Shown: in pieces, positions 27,114-34,611 of the stretch
Layout: every line of letters starts with the position of its first letter
Numbering within the stretch: the first letter of the stretch is position 1
Assembly (NCBI GenBank): GCA_020634015.1
Contig: JACKCN010000004.1
Span: forward strand, 124,001-188,000
DNA length: 64,000 nt
Direction of reading: 5' to 3'
Source of the DNA: Candidatus Delongbacteria bacterium
GTDB taxonomy: Bacteria; CAIWAD01
Translations under genes and position numbers: made by a program
The notes under the pieces: model-generated
The model's database searches: none
What the model saw: only the letters and a program-made list of their open reading frames with translations
What the model was told of the DNA's origin: nothing

Positions 27114-29183
27114 CTAGTGTTCGCGTGAGGCTTCGTATTCCTCGATGACCTTCTGCTGCACCAGGGTTGGGCACTTCTCGTAGTGCGAGAACTTGCGGCG
27201 ATGCGAGGCGCGTCCCTGGGTCATCGACCGCAGCACGGTGCTGTACTGGTACAGCTCGGCCAGCGGCACTTCGGCGCGGATCATCTGGTACTTGCCCGAC
27301 CCTTCCATGCCCAGGATCTTGCCACGGCGTGTGTTCAGATCGCCCATCACGTCGCCCATGAACTCTTCGGGCACCTTGACTTCCACTTCCCAGATCGGCT
27401 CCAGCAGAATCGGGTTGGACTCGCGGAAACCCTGCTTGAAGGCTTCCTTGCCCGCGATCTGGAAGGCGATGTCCTTGGAATCCACCGCGTGCATCTTGCC
27501 GTCGTAGATTTCCACGGCCACGTCTTCCACGCGGCAGCCGGCCACGATGCCTTCCTTCAGCAGCGACAGGATGCCCTTCTCGGTGGCCTGGATGAAGGGA
27601 CCGGACACGGCACCACCGACCACGGAACTGCTGAACTTGAAACCCTCGCCACGGGCGGTGGGTTTGATCCGGATCCAGACCTCGGCGAACTGACCCGCGC
27701 CACCGGTCTGCTTCTTGTGGCGGTACTTGACGTCGGCATTGCCCGTGATCGTCTCACAGTAGGGCACCCGCGGCCTGTGCTGGGTCACGGTGACACCATA
27801 ACGCACTTCCAGCTTCTGCAGCAGCACCTTGAACTGCACCTCGCCGGTGCCCGCCAGGATGATCTGGTGCAGCTCGCCATCCTGAACCACGGTGAAGCTG
27901 GGGTCTTCGTGGTGAATCGCCAGCAGGCCCGACATCATCTTGTCATCATCGTCGGAGTTGGTGGGCACGATGGCCGTGCGGATCACGGGGTCCGGGAAGA
28001 TGATCGGCTGCATCTTGACCACGCCGCCCTTGGTACAGAGCGAATCATTGGTGTGGGTGTGCTTCAGCTTGACGGTGCAGCCCATGTCGCCGGCGTGGAT
28101 CTGGGGCAGGTCGCTGCGGTTCTTGCCGTGTACGCTGAACAGGTTGCCCAGTTTCTCGTGATCGCCCTGGCTGGCGTTGATCAGTTCCATGCCCTGGTTC
28201 AGCAGGCCCGAGTAGACACGGAAGTAGCTCAGCTCGCCCACATGCTGCTCGCTGACCGTCTTGAAGACGAAGGCACGCACGGGCGCGTCGTCGGCACAGA
28301 CCACGGTCACTTCCTTGCCGTCGGCTTCGCCGCGCGCCTCGGGCATCGCCAGCGGCGAGGGGAAATCCTCGACCAGGATCTCGAGAATGCGGCTGACCCC
28401 GGCCAGGGTACGACCGCTGCAGCAGAACACGGGCCGGATCGATCCGCTGCGGATGCCGGCATCCAGACCGCGGTGGAAGTCTTCTTCGCTGAGCGTGCCC
28501 TCCTCGAGGAACTTCTCCATCAGGGCATCGTCGCTCTCGGCCACCGCCTCCTGCATGCCCTCGAAAAGCTCGTCGACGCGGGCAGCTTCGTCGCCCAGCT
28601 CGACTTCGGTGTAGTTTCCTTCGGCATCAAAGACCAGGATCTTGCGGTCCAGCACGTCCACGATGCGGTGGAAGCCCGGGACACCCTGATCGAGTGGATA
28701 CTGCAACGGCACGCTGCGCCGGTACTGCTCGCGCAGCACGGCCAGCTCCTCGTCGAACTTGACGTGTTCCTTGTCGAGCATGTTGAACACGAACATGCAG
28801 GGGATGCCGCGTTCGTTGACGATGTCCATGATCGTCTCGGTCATCACCTCGGGGCCATTGATCGGATTCAGCATGACCATGGCGATGTCGGCCACGTGCA
28901 GTCCGGCGCGGGTGTCCCCCACGAAGTCGGCGAATCCGGGGGTGTCGATGATGTTGAGCTTGCAGTTCTTGAACTCCGTCTGGATCAGGCTGCAGCCAAC
29001 GGATTTCTGGATGTCGTGCTCCACCGGGCTGAAGTCGGAGACCGTGCTCCGTTCCTCGATCGAGCCCATCCGGCCAATCTTTCCGGTGAGCTTGAGTACC
29101 GCCTCGGTGAAGATCGTCTTGCCGGTGGCCTCGTGCCCCACCACCGCCACATTGCGGATCCGGTCCGCGTCGTAGACTTTCAA
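27114..29183 (-). CDS. EF-G-like translational GTPase (EF-G paralogue)
   Basis: The 689-residue GTPase has the EF-G domain order (G domain, domains II-V). It belongs to the EF-G-like branch: G1 is GHEATGKT rather than GHIDAGKT, G3 is DTPGFADF rather than DTPGHVDF, and the G4 Asn-Lys-x-Asp appears as NMLD, with Met in place of Lys. Domain IV has RHKKQTGGAGQFAEVWI and domain V EIYDGKMHAVDS. I choose TTG 29183: GGAGGT lies 5 nt upstream, and the codon overlaps the stop of the preceding gene as TTGA. A GTG 12 nt further upstream has no such site. Whether it translocates ribosomes or acts in stress or recycling is unknown; the canonical fusA is presumably elsewhere. Confidence 0.92.
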   Translation of the reverse strand: MKVYDADRIRNVAVVGHEATGKTIFTEAVLKLTGKIGRMGSIEERSTVSDFSPVEHDIQKSVGCSLIQTEFKNCKLNIIDTPGFADFVGDTRAGLHVADIAMVMLNPINGPEVMTETIMDIVNERGIPCMFVFNMLDKEHVKFDEELAVLREQYRRSVPLQYPLDQGVPGFHRIVDVLDRKILVFDAEGNYTEVELGDEAARVDELFEGMQEAVAESDDALMEKFLEEGTLSEEDFHRGLDAGIRSGSIRPVFCCSGRTLAGVSRILEILVEDFPSPLAMPEARGEADGKEVTVVCADDAPVRAFVFKTVSEQHVGELSYFRVYSGLLNQGMELINASQGDHEKLGNLFSVHGKNRSDLPQIHAGDMGCTVKLKHTHTNDSLCTKGGVVKMQPIIFPDPVIRTAIVPTNSDDDDKMMSGLLAIHHEDPSFTVVQDGELHQIILAGTGEVQFKVLLQKLEVRYGVTVTQHRPRVPYCETITGNADVKYRHKKQTGGAGQFAEVWIRIKPTARGEGFKFSSSVVGGAVSGPFIQATEKGILSLLKEGIVAGCRVEDVAVEIYDGKMHAVDSKDIAFQIAGKEAFKQGFRESNPILLEPIWEVEVKVPEEFMGDVMGDLNTRRGKILGMEGSGKYQMIRAEVPLAELYQYSTVLRSMTQGRASHRRKFSHYEKCPTLVQQKVIEEYEASREH

Positions 29184-30799
29184 TTGGACCTCCACGGTTC
29201 TGTGTTTCGGTATTTGAACTTCAGCTCCTTGCGCAGCTTGCGTTCCTCATCGTCGTAGGGAATGTGATCCACGAAGGTGATCATGGCCGGCCGCAGGTAG
29301 GGCGGGAACATCTCGTCCAGCTTTTCCTGCAGTGACTCCATGGTCCAGAGCGGGGCGGCTCCGTTGCGCGTTTCCAGTTGCACGAAGACCTGGATCCGGT
29401 CCGGCTGGCGGAAGCGCGGGGCGTTCACGGCGGCCACGTCACGAATGCCCGGCAGCTCGAGCATGGGCTCTTCGACTTCCACGGGGCTGACCTTGAATCC
29501 GTAGACCCAGATCACGTCAAAGACCTCGTCGGCCAGATGCAGGAAGCCATCCCCGTCGCTCATGGCCATCTGGCGCGTGGGCGTCCAGCCGTCGATGGGC
29601 GCTTCGGGGTTGTTGGCATCGCCACACTGGAACTCACGGGCCAGACGCGGGCTGCGCACCTGGACTTCGCCCCATTTGCCAAGCGGACGGGCATGGCCCG
29701 CCTCATCGATGATGCGCATGTCCACACCGGGCAGCAGCTTGCCGACGGCTTCCTCGCGCCGCTGCAGCCAGGGCAGGTCCAGCGCCAGGAATCCCGCGGC
29801 ACACTGGGGCGCGAAACCCGCCAGCAGATGGCCGCGCACCAGACTCTCCCATTGGGAGCGGAAGCGGGGCTGTACTCCATCCATCAGCATCAGAGCATGT
29901 TTCACGCTGCCCTTGAGCGGGTGGCCGGCGTCGGCGGCGTCCTGCAGGCTGCGGGTGAGGTACCAGAAATACTTGCGCGTATTGAGTACCAGTCGCGGGC
30001 TGAAGCGATCGATCTGCTGGATCACGCGGGTGTCGTCCCAGCTGCGATCGAGCAGAACCAGAATGCCCGCGCTGAGCAGAGTCGGCAGCACGGTGGTGGT
30101 CAGTGAGACAAAATGCGCCAGACTGAGCTGGCACATCACCGAATCGCCCCGATGCAGGGCGAACAGCGTTCGGATCTGCCCGGCGGACTCACACAACGCC
30201 GCCAGGCTGAATACCGCCCCGCGCCAATGGTCCTCCCGGTCTGGCCGGTAACACACCAGCACCCGGTTCTCGGGTTCGGGCAATGGCGGGAGCTCGGCGG
30301 TGGCACCTTGCTCCAGCAGGTCCTGCAGGTTGGCGTGTCCGGTATCGTCGGCCGAGCCTTCCGGTGAGCCACTGGCTACCGCAATGGCAACGGGGCTGCC
30401 ACCGAGGGCATCGAGCATGCCCCGGGCCTTGGAGGTGACGCTGTCGTGGTAGAACAGGAACTGGGGACGGAAGTCGCTGGCGATCTCGACCAACTGGGCA
30501 GCGCCCATGCGGATCTCGCAGGGAGCCATTCTGGCCCCCAGACGCAGCAGGGCCAGCTGCAGCCAGATCATTTCCAGCCCGTTGGTCACCAGCAGCAGGA
30601 CCCGGCTTCCGGGACGCACACCCAGTGCGGACAGCACGCCGGCACAGCGATTGACCGAGGCCAGCAGCTGGCCGTAGTTCTGTGTCTGGTCACCGAAAAC
30701 CAGCGCATCCAGAGCGGCATGGCTGTCCGCGATGCTGAGGAAGTCGCTGAAGAAATTCTGCCCGGGGCTGTGCTCCAGGAAGTCCAGGTCGATGTCCAT
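29180..30799 (-). CDS. ANL-superfamily (acyl/benzoate-CoA ligase-like) protein with degenerate motifs
   Basis: The 539-residue protein aligns in layout with acyl/aryl-CoA ligases: an N-terminal QTQNYGQLLASVNRCAGVL, a long central domain and a C-terminal lid with GFKVSPVEVEEPMLELPGIR as in benzoate-CoA ligases. The phosphate-binding loop (usually Y-T-S-G-T-T-G-x-P-K-G) reads YRPDREDHWRGAV. The Y-G-x-T-E motif reads FAPQCAAGF. The catalytic lysine region at the end reads DDEERKLRKELK. ATP-dependent adenylation is therefore doubtful. ATG 30799 has no clear ribosome-binding site. The stop overlaps the EF-G-like gene by 4 nt. It may be a pseudoenzyme or a binding protein for an acyl ligand. Confidence 0.8.
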   Translation of the reverse strand: MDIDLDFLEHSPGQNFFSDFLSIADSHAALDALVFGDQTQNYGQLLASVNRCAGVLSALGVRPGSRVLLLVTNGLEMIWLQLALLRLGARMAPCEIRMGAAQLVEIASDFRPQFLFYHDSVTSKARGMLDALGGSPVAIAVASGSPEGSADDTGHANLQDLLEQGATAELPPLPEPENRVLVCYRPDREDHWRGAVFSLAALCESAGQIRTLFALHRGDSVMCQLSLAHFVSLTTTVLPTLLSAGILVLLDRSWDDTRVIQQIDRFSPRLVLNTRKYFWYLTRSLQDAADAGHPLKGSVKHALMLMDGVQPRFRSQWESLVRGHLLAGFAPQCAAGFLALDLPWLQRREEAVGKLLPGVDMRIIDEAGHARPLGKWGEVQVRSPRLAREFQCGDANNPEAPIDGWTPTRQMAMSDGDGFLHLADEVFDVIWVYGFKVSPVEVEEPMLELPGIRDVAAVNAPRFRQPDRIQVFVQLETRNGAAPLWTMESLQEKLDEMFPPYLRPAMITFVDHIPYDDEERKLRKELKFKYRNTEPWRSN

Positions 30800-31214
30800 A
30801 CGTGGGCGGTTACCGCTATGGCGCAAGGTGCGCCGGATTTGTGGTCGAATGAGGCTCAGCAAGGCTGGCGCAGGCAGCGAGAGCGGCCGGGGCCCGCAGA
30901 AAAAGGCAGTCCGCAAGCTATTGCATGAGGCCTGCATTAGCAACGGAAAGCCCCATTCCGAGCGGGGCTGCCAAGGGGCTGCCTCCTCTGGATCCGGGCC
31001 TTGGCCGGGCACGGGGAGCGCCGGCCCTAGACCCTTGCCCCGGGATCGGGATCAGGAGATGCGCCAGCCCCGGTCCGCCGCCGTGGCTCCGGCTGACATT
31101 CGAAGTCGCCCTCGCGGGGCCCGGCATCCGGCTCGAGTGGGGCTGTCGGATTCCAGCGCGTCGGGCCCTGCCGGTACCGGAACCGCGCCGCCGTCCACGC
31201 CGGAAGGGTACAAG
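30800..31214. other. Gene-free stretch with an orphan terminator-like hairpin
   Basis: This 415-bp, very G+C-rich gap has no ORF that looks coding in composition or by family. AGCCCC (30949-30954) pairs with GGGGCT (30964-30969), and on the minus strand TTTCCG follows, resembling a weak terminator about 150 nt before the ANL gene. No known small-RNA consensus was recognised. Confidence 0.4.
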
Positions 31215-31242
31215 AAAGGCGGATCCAGCAGGATCCGCCTTT
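31215..31242 (-). terminator. Terminator of the ferredoxin gene
   Basis: A perfect 12-bp stem, AAAGGCGGATCC (31215-31226) with GGATCCGCCTTT (31231-31242), has a 4-nt loop and on the minus strand ends in TTTCTTG. It lies 26 nt beyond the ferredoxin stop. Confidence 0.88.
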
Positions 31243-31268
31243 GATTCATTCAGCTGGCAGGACGGCGC

Positions 31269-31502
31269 TCAGTCGCCGTCTTCGCCAATGCATTCGACCG
31301 GGCATTCGCCGATGGCGTCACGGCACTGCTTGAGTTCTTCGTCGTTCTCGGGCTGCTTGTAGACCATGTCGTGGTCGCCGCTGTCGCTCTCCCTGAAGTT
31401 GTTGGGAGCGGCATCGATGCAGGCACCGCAGCAGATGCAGTCCTCGTCCACATAGAACTTGCCGGGCACGTTGTCGGAGAAGCGGCGGGATTTATCGGCC
31501 AT
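31269..31502 (-). CDS. Small acidic [4Fe-4S] ferredoxin
   Basis: The 77-residue soluble electron carrier has a single cluster site: Cys22, Cys25 and Cys28 in DCICCGACID, plus Cys67 followed by Pro in GECPVECI. This is the single-[4Fe-4S] pattern of monocluster ferredoxins (VDxxxCIxCGxC ... CP). Extra cysteines at 24, 60 and 71 are unusual and might form a disulfide as in some monocluster ferredoxins. AAGGAG precedes ATG 31502. The gene has its own terminator, so it is probably monocistronic. The electron partner is not evident from the neighbours. Confidence 0.93.
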   Translation of the reverse strand: MADKSRRFSDNVPGKFYVDEDCICCGACIDAAPNNFRESDSGDHDMVYKQPENDEELKQCRDAIGECPVECIGEDGD

Positions 31503-31603
31503 GAGAGGGCTCCTTCAGGTCTTCCGCCCGCGGGCGGGATGCTACGGGGGGCCGGCGTACGTCCGGGCCGGCGGAAATCGCGCCAATAGTATGAAACAGG
31601 CCC

Positions 31604-32215
31604 CTAATGCGCCACCAGCTTGAGTACCAGCAAGCCCCCCACCAACAACACGGTGAAGGCGATGGCCAGCAGGTTGAACCAGCGGTCGATGAAGGCGGTG
31701 ATGCTGGCGCCGTAGCGATGGATCAGCGCGGCCACCAGGAAAAAGCGGCCGGCCCGGCCCACCAGGCTGGCCAGCACGAAGAGCGGGAAGTCGATCTGGA
31801 ACACACCCGCGGTGATGGTGATGATCTTGTAGGGAATCGGGGTGAAGCCCGCGGTGAAGACCACCCAGAAATTCCACTGATCGTACAGTGCGCGCAGGCG
31901 ATCGAATCCGGCGTGCGTCATGCCGGGCACGTGCTCGAAGAAGAACAGCGCGACGGCACTGTCCTGCCCGCCGGGACCCACCCAGAGCGTGTGGCCGATG
32001 GCATAACCCAGCATGCCGCCGACCACGCTGCCCGCGGTGGCGATCGCGGCAAAGCGGTAACTGCGCGCGATGGCTCCCACACAGAGGGCGATCAGCAGCA
32101 CATCGGGCGGAATGGGAAACACGCTGGACTCGGCCACCGCCAGCAGGAACAGGGCCCAGGGCCCCGAGGGGTGGTGAGCCAGACTCAGTACCCAGTCGTA
32201 CAGTCGACGGACCAT
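31604..32215 (-). CDS. YqaA-like VTT/SNARE-associated-family membrane protein
   Basis: The 203-residue integral membrane protein of the DedA/VTT superfamily has AESSVFPIPPDVLLIALCVG in the first helical hairpin and FTPIPYKIITITAGVF followed by VGRAGRFFLVAAL. These are hallmarks of the YqaA subgroup; DedA proteins are linked to lipid flipping. I use ATG 32215, which overlaps the pcm stop by 1 nt (TGATG). ATG 32227 is possible but has GGAAGG directly against it. Last gene of the miaA-GT2-pcm-yqaA run. Confidence 0.85.
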   Translation of the reverse strand: MVRRLYDWVLSLAHHPSGPWALFLLAVAESSVFPIPPDVLLIALCVGAIARSYRFAAIATAGSVVGGMLGYAIGHTLWVGPGGQDSAVALFFFEHVPGMTHAGFDRLRALYDQWNFWVVFTAGFTPIPYKIITITAGVFQIDFPLFVLASLVGRAGRFFLVAALIHRYGASITAFIDRWFNLLAIAFTVLLVGGLLVLKLVAH

Positions 32216-32862
32216 CAGGGCTTCCATCCTTCCCGCCCGACCAGGGGCACGAATGTGCAGGGACTCTCTTCCACGACCTGGTGCCCGCCTCCGGGCAGGG
32301 CGTGGATCACTTTCAGCACCTGGCGGCGCTCGTCGCCCACGGGTATCACCAGCACTCCGCCCTCGGCCAGTTGGCGCAGCAGGGCCATGGGCACCTCGGG
32401 CGCGCCCGCGGTCACGATGATCCGATCCCAGGGCGCCCACTCACTCCAGCCGATGCTGCCGTCGGCCGTGCGACAGACGATGTTGGGAATGCCCAGTTTC
32501 TGGAACAGGTCCTTGGCGCGCCGGGTGAGCCCGCTGTGGCGCTCGATGGTGTAGACGCGCGCGACCAGTGCCGAGAGAACGGCAGCCTGATAGCCACTGC
32601 CGGTGCCGATCTCCAGCACCCGGTGCCCGGGACGGGCATCCAGCAGTTCGGTCATCCGGGCCACGATCCAGGGTTGGGAGATGGTCTGGTCCTGACCGAT
32701 GGGCAGGGCGCTGTCCTCGTAGGCCCGGCTCTGCAGTGGGCCATCGACGAACTCGTGGCGCGGCACCTGGCGCATCACGTCAAGCACACGGCGGTCGCTG
32801 ATGCCCCGGCGCTCCAGGTGCTGCTCGACCATGCGCTGGCGGGCGGATTCAAATTGATCCAA
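32215..32862 (-). CDS. pcm: Protein-L-isoaspartate O-methyltransferase
   Basis: The 215-residue SAM-dependent enzyme methylates isoaspartyl residues in damaged proteins. The SAM-binding motif VLEIGTGSGYQAAVL is present, as are the family motifs ALPIGQDQTISQPWIVARM and DRIIVTAGAPEVP. The best start is TTG 32862 with GAGG upstream, giving MDQFESARQRMVEQHLERRG, close to family N-termini; a TTG at 32919 would add 19 atypical residues. It overlaps the end of the upstream glycosyltransferase gene by 14 nt and the YqaA gene by 1 nt, so the three are coupled. Confidence 0.95.
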   Translation of the reverse strand: MDQFESARQRMVEQHLERRGISDRRVLDVMRQVPRHEFVDGPLQSRAYEDSALPIGQDQTISQPWIVARMTELLDARPGHRVLEIGTGSGYQAAVLSALVARVYTIERHSGLTRRAKDLFQKLGIPNIVCRTADGSIGWSEWAPWDRIIVTAGAPEVPMALLRQLAEGGVLVIPVGDERRQVLKVIHALPGGGHQVVEESPCTFVPLVGREGWKP

Positions 32863-33613
32863 GAATGTCCTCGGTTGACTGTGGGACGGAGGTGAAATCC
32901 TTGCCGAAACTGCCGGCAAGCAGGGCCAGGAACCGCAGGCTGTCGCCCAGCCGGTGGATTCCGCTCGAGGTGCCGTGATACAGGCTTGGCACCCTCACGA
33001 ATCCCAGCCGGCCTCCCGCGGGCAGGGCCTTGAGCAGCAGTTCGCTTTCCAGGTCGAACTGCCGGCACTGCAGACTCAGGCGGGCCAGCAGACTCGTACG
33101 ATACAGGCGGAACCCGCACTGGCTGTCCGGCAGACGCTGCCCCAGCCTCCAGGAGAGCAGTCGACTGCTCAGGGCATTGGACAGCCGCCGGTCCCAGGGC
33201 ATGGGGCCCGGTGCACTCATCCTGTCCCCCAGCACCAGATCCAGATTTCCCTCGCTGGCGGCCTGAATGAAACGCGGAATGTAGGAAGGATCATGCTGTC
33301 CATCCGCATCCATGCTCAGGATCCAGGGCCACCCGCGTCTGCCGAGCACGGTGAACCCGCTGGCGAGTGCCGCCCCCTTGCCCTGACGTGTGGAGTGGGA
33401 GAATACGTCAATGCCCAGATCCCGGGCATGGGCGACACTGCCGTCCCGTGAGCCATCGTCCACCAGCAGCACGTGTGCCGCGGGCACCTGCAGAAGCAGT
33501 GCGTCCAGCGTGGCCCGCAGGCGCGGCCCCGGATCGTGGGCCGGCACCACCACCGCGAAGCGGCTGGGTGGTCCACTGGCCGGTCGTGGAATCGCGTCGT
33601 GTGCCAGGGTCAT
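32849..33613 (-). CDS. Family 2 glycosyltransferase (DPM1/polyprenyl-phosphate sugar synthase-like)
   Basis: The 254-residue GT-A fold enzyme shows FAVVVPAHDPGPRL, HVLLVDDGSRDGS, the nucleotide/metal-binding region SMDADGQHDP and the acceptor-side SQCGFRLYR. The lack of membrane helices and the overall pattern resemble DPM1-type enzymes that load a sugar onto polyprenyl phosphate. Such a product could feed the GT-C enzyme at 18648-20807, but this is inference. ATG 33613 has only a weak GGAG upstream. The start lies 33 nt after the miaA stop. Confidence 0.88.
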   Translation of the reverse strand: MTLAHDAIPRPASGPPSRFAVVVPAHDPGPRLRATLDALLLQVPAAHVLLVDDGSRDGSVAHARDLGIDVFSHSTRQGKGAALASGFTVLGRRGWPWILSMDADGQHDPSYIPRFIQAASEGNLDLVLGDRMSAPGPMPWDRRLSNALSSRLLSWRLGQRLPDSQCGFRLYRTSLLARLSLQCRQFDLESELLLKALPAGGRLGFVRVPSLYHGTSSGIHRLGDSLRFLALLAGSFGKDFTSVPQSTEDILGSI

Positions 33614-33646
33614 GCCGGCTCCGGGTCGGGGTTCAGCTCAATTGCA

Positions 33647-34600
33647 TCACTCAGCATGGGCGGCCACCAGCTCCAGTGCCTGCGCCAGCAGGTCGCGCGC
33701 GGGATCCTGGCCCTCCTCAAGATCCAGCCAGTGGATGCGCAGCCCCTGGCGTTGCATGCGCCGGAACCACATCAACTGGCGCCGGGCGAAATGACGGATC
33801 GCGATCTCCAGACCATCCACGAATTCCTGATCTCCGATCGTGCCGGACAGCAGTCGCATCAGCCAGCGGTACTCCAGCCCCAGCCGTTCCAGGCGTTCGC
33901 GCGAATGACCGAGCGCCAGCAACTGGCGCCCCTCCTCCACGAGTCCTTGGGCCAGACGGGCCTCCAGGCGGGCGCGGATCCGGGTTCGCAGCAGCTCGCG
34001 CGAAGGGCGCAGGCCCAGCACGAGCCCGGCATGCCCAGCGCTGCCACGCTGGCGTGGAACATCCTCGCTCTGGCTTCCTGCCACTTCGATGGCCCGCAGC
34101 AGACGCTCGCGGCTGGTGGTGTCGGTGGAATTGTGGGGAGCGGCCACACGGGCGTGATACAGGGCCTCCAGCTCCCCCGCATCCAGCGGATTGCCCGGAT
34201 CGCGCAGTCCGGCATCGGGGGCCGCGCTCTCGAGCCGGTAGCCCGCCAGCAGGCAGTCCAGATACAGGCCACTGCCGCCGCAGAGCAGCGCGCGTTTGCC
34301 GCGCCGCGTGAGACGGTCGATGACATCCATGGCTGCAAGCTGGAAATCATAGAGGCTGAATTCCAGATCCAGCCCGCAGAGGTCCAGCAGGTGCACGGGC
34401 ACGGCCGTGGGGCCAGCGCCATACTCAGCACGATCCTTGCCGCAGCCGATGTCAAGCTCGCGGTAGACCATGCGGGAATCGATCGAGAGTATCTCGGCAT
34501 CCAGGCTGCGCGCCAGTGCCACGGCCAGCGCGGTCTTGCCCGAGGCGGTGGGGCCCAGCAGGGTGATTGTCCGAGCGGGAAGCGGGGGTGGCAGGGGCAT
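33647..34600 (-). CDS. miaA: tRNA dimethylallyltransferase, copy 1
   Basis: The 317-residue enzyme transfers dimethylallyl from DMAPP to A37 of tRNAs reading U-starting codons. The P-loop LLGPTASGKTALAVALA, the DSRMVYRELDIGCGKD segment (family DSMQVYRGLDIGTAKP), LLCGGSGLYLDCLL (family GGTGLY) and the C-terminal HFARRQLMWFRRM (family TRQYAKRQxTWFR) are all present. A second, clearly different miaA lies at 52246-53190. This copy lies 11 nt after the diguanylate cyclase gene and leads into GT2-pcm-yqaA. Which copy is the main A37 enzyme cannot be told by eye. Confidence 0.92.
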   Translation of the reverse strand: MPLPPPLPARTITLLGPTASGKTALAVALARSLDAEILSIDSRMVYRELDIGCGKDRAEYGAGPTAVPVHLLDLCGLDLEFSLYDFQLAAMDVIDRLTRRGKRALLCGGSGLYLDCLLAGYRLESAAPDAGLRDPGNPLDAGELEALYHARVAAPHNSTDTTSRERLLRAIEVAGSQSEDVPRQRGSAGHAGLVLGLRPSRELLRTRIRARLEARLAQGLVEEGRQLLALGHSRERLERLGLEYRWLMRLLSGTIGDQEFVDGLEIAIRHFARRQLMWFRRMQRQGLRIHWLDLEEGQDPARDLLAQALELVAAHAE

Positions 34601-34611
34601 GGGGCTGTGAC

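Noticed and set aside
29183..29195. GTG 29195 as the start of the EF-G-like gene
   Set aside because: The GGAGGT lies downstream of that GTG and is well placed for TTG 29183, which also makes the usual 4-nt overlap with the preceding stop.
30970..31214. SRP RNA, 6S RNA or tmRNA in the G+C-rich gap
   Set aside because: None of the conserved core motifs of these RNAs could be found on either strand by eye.
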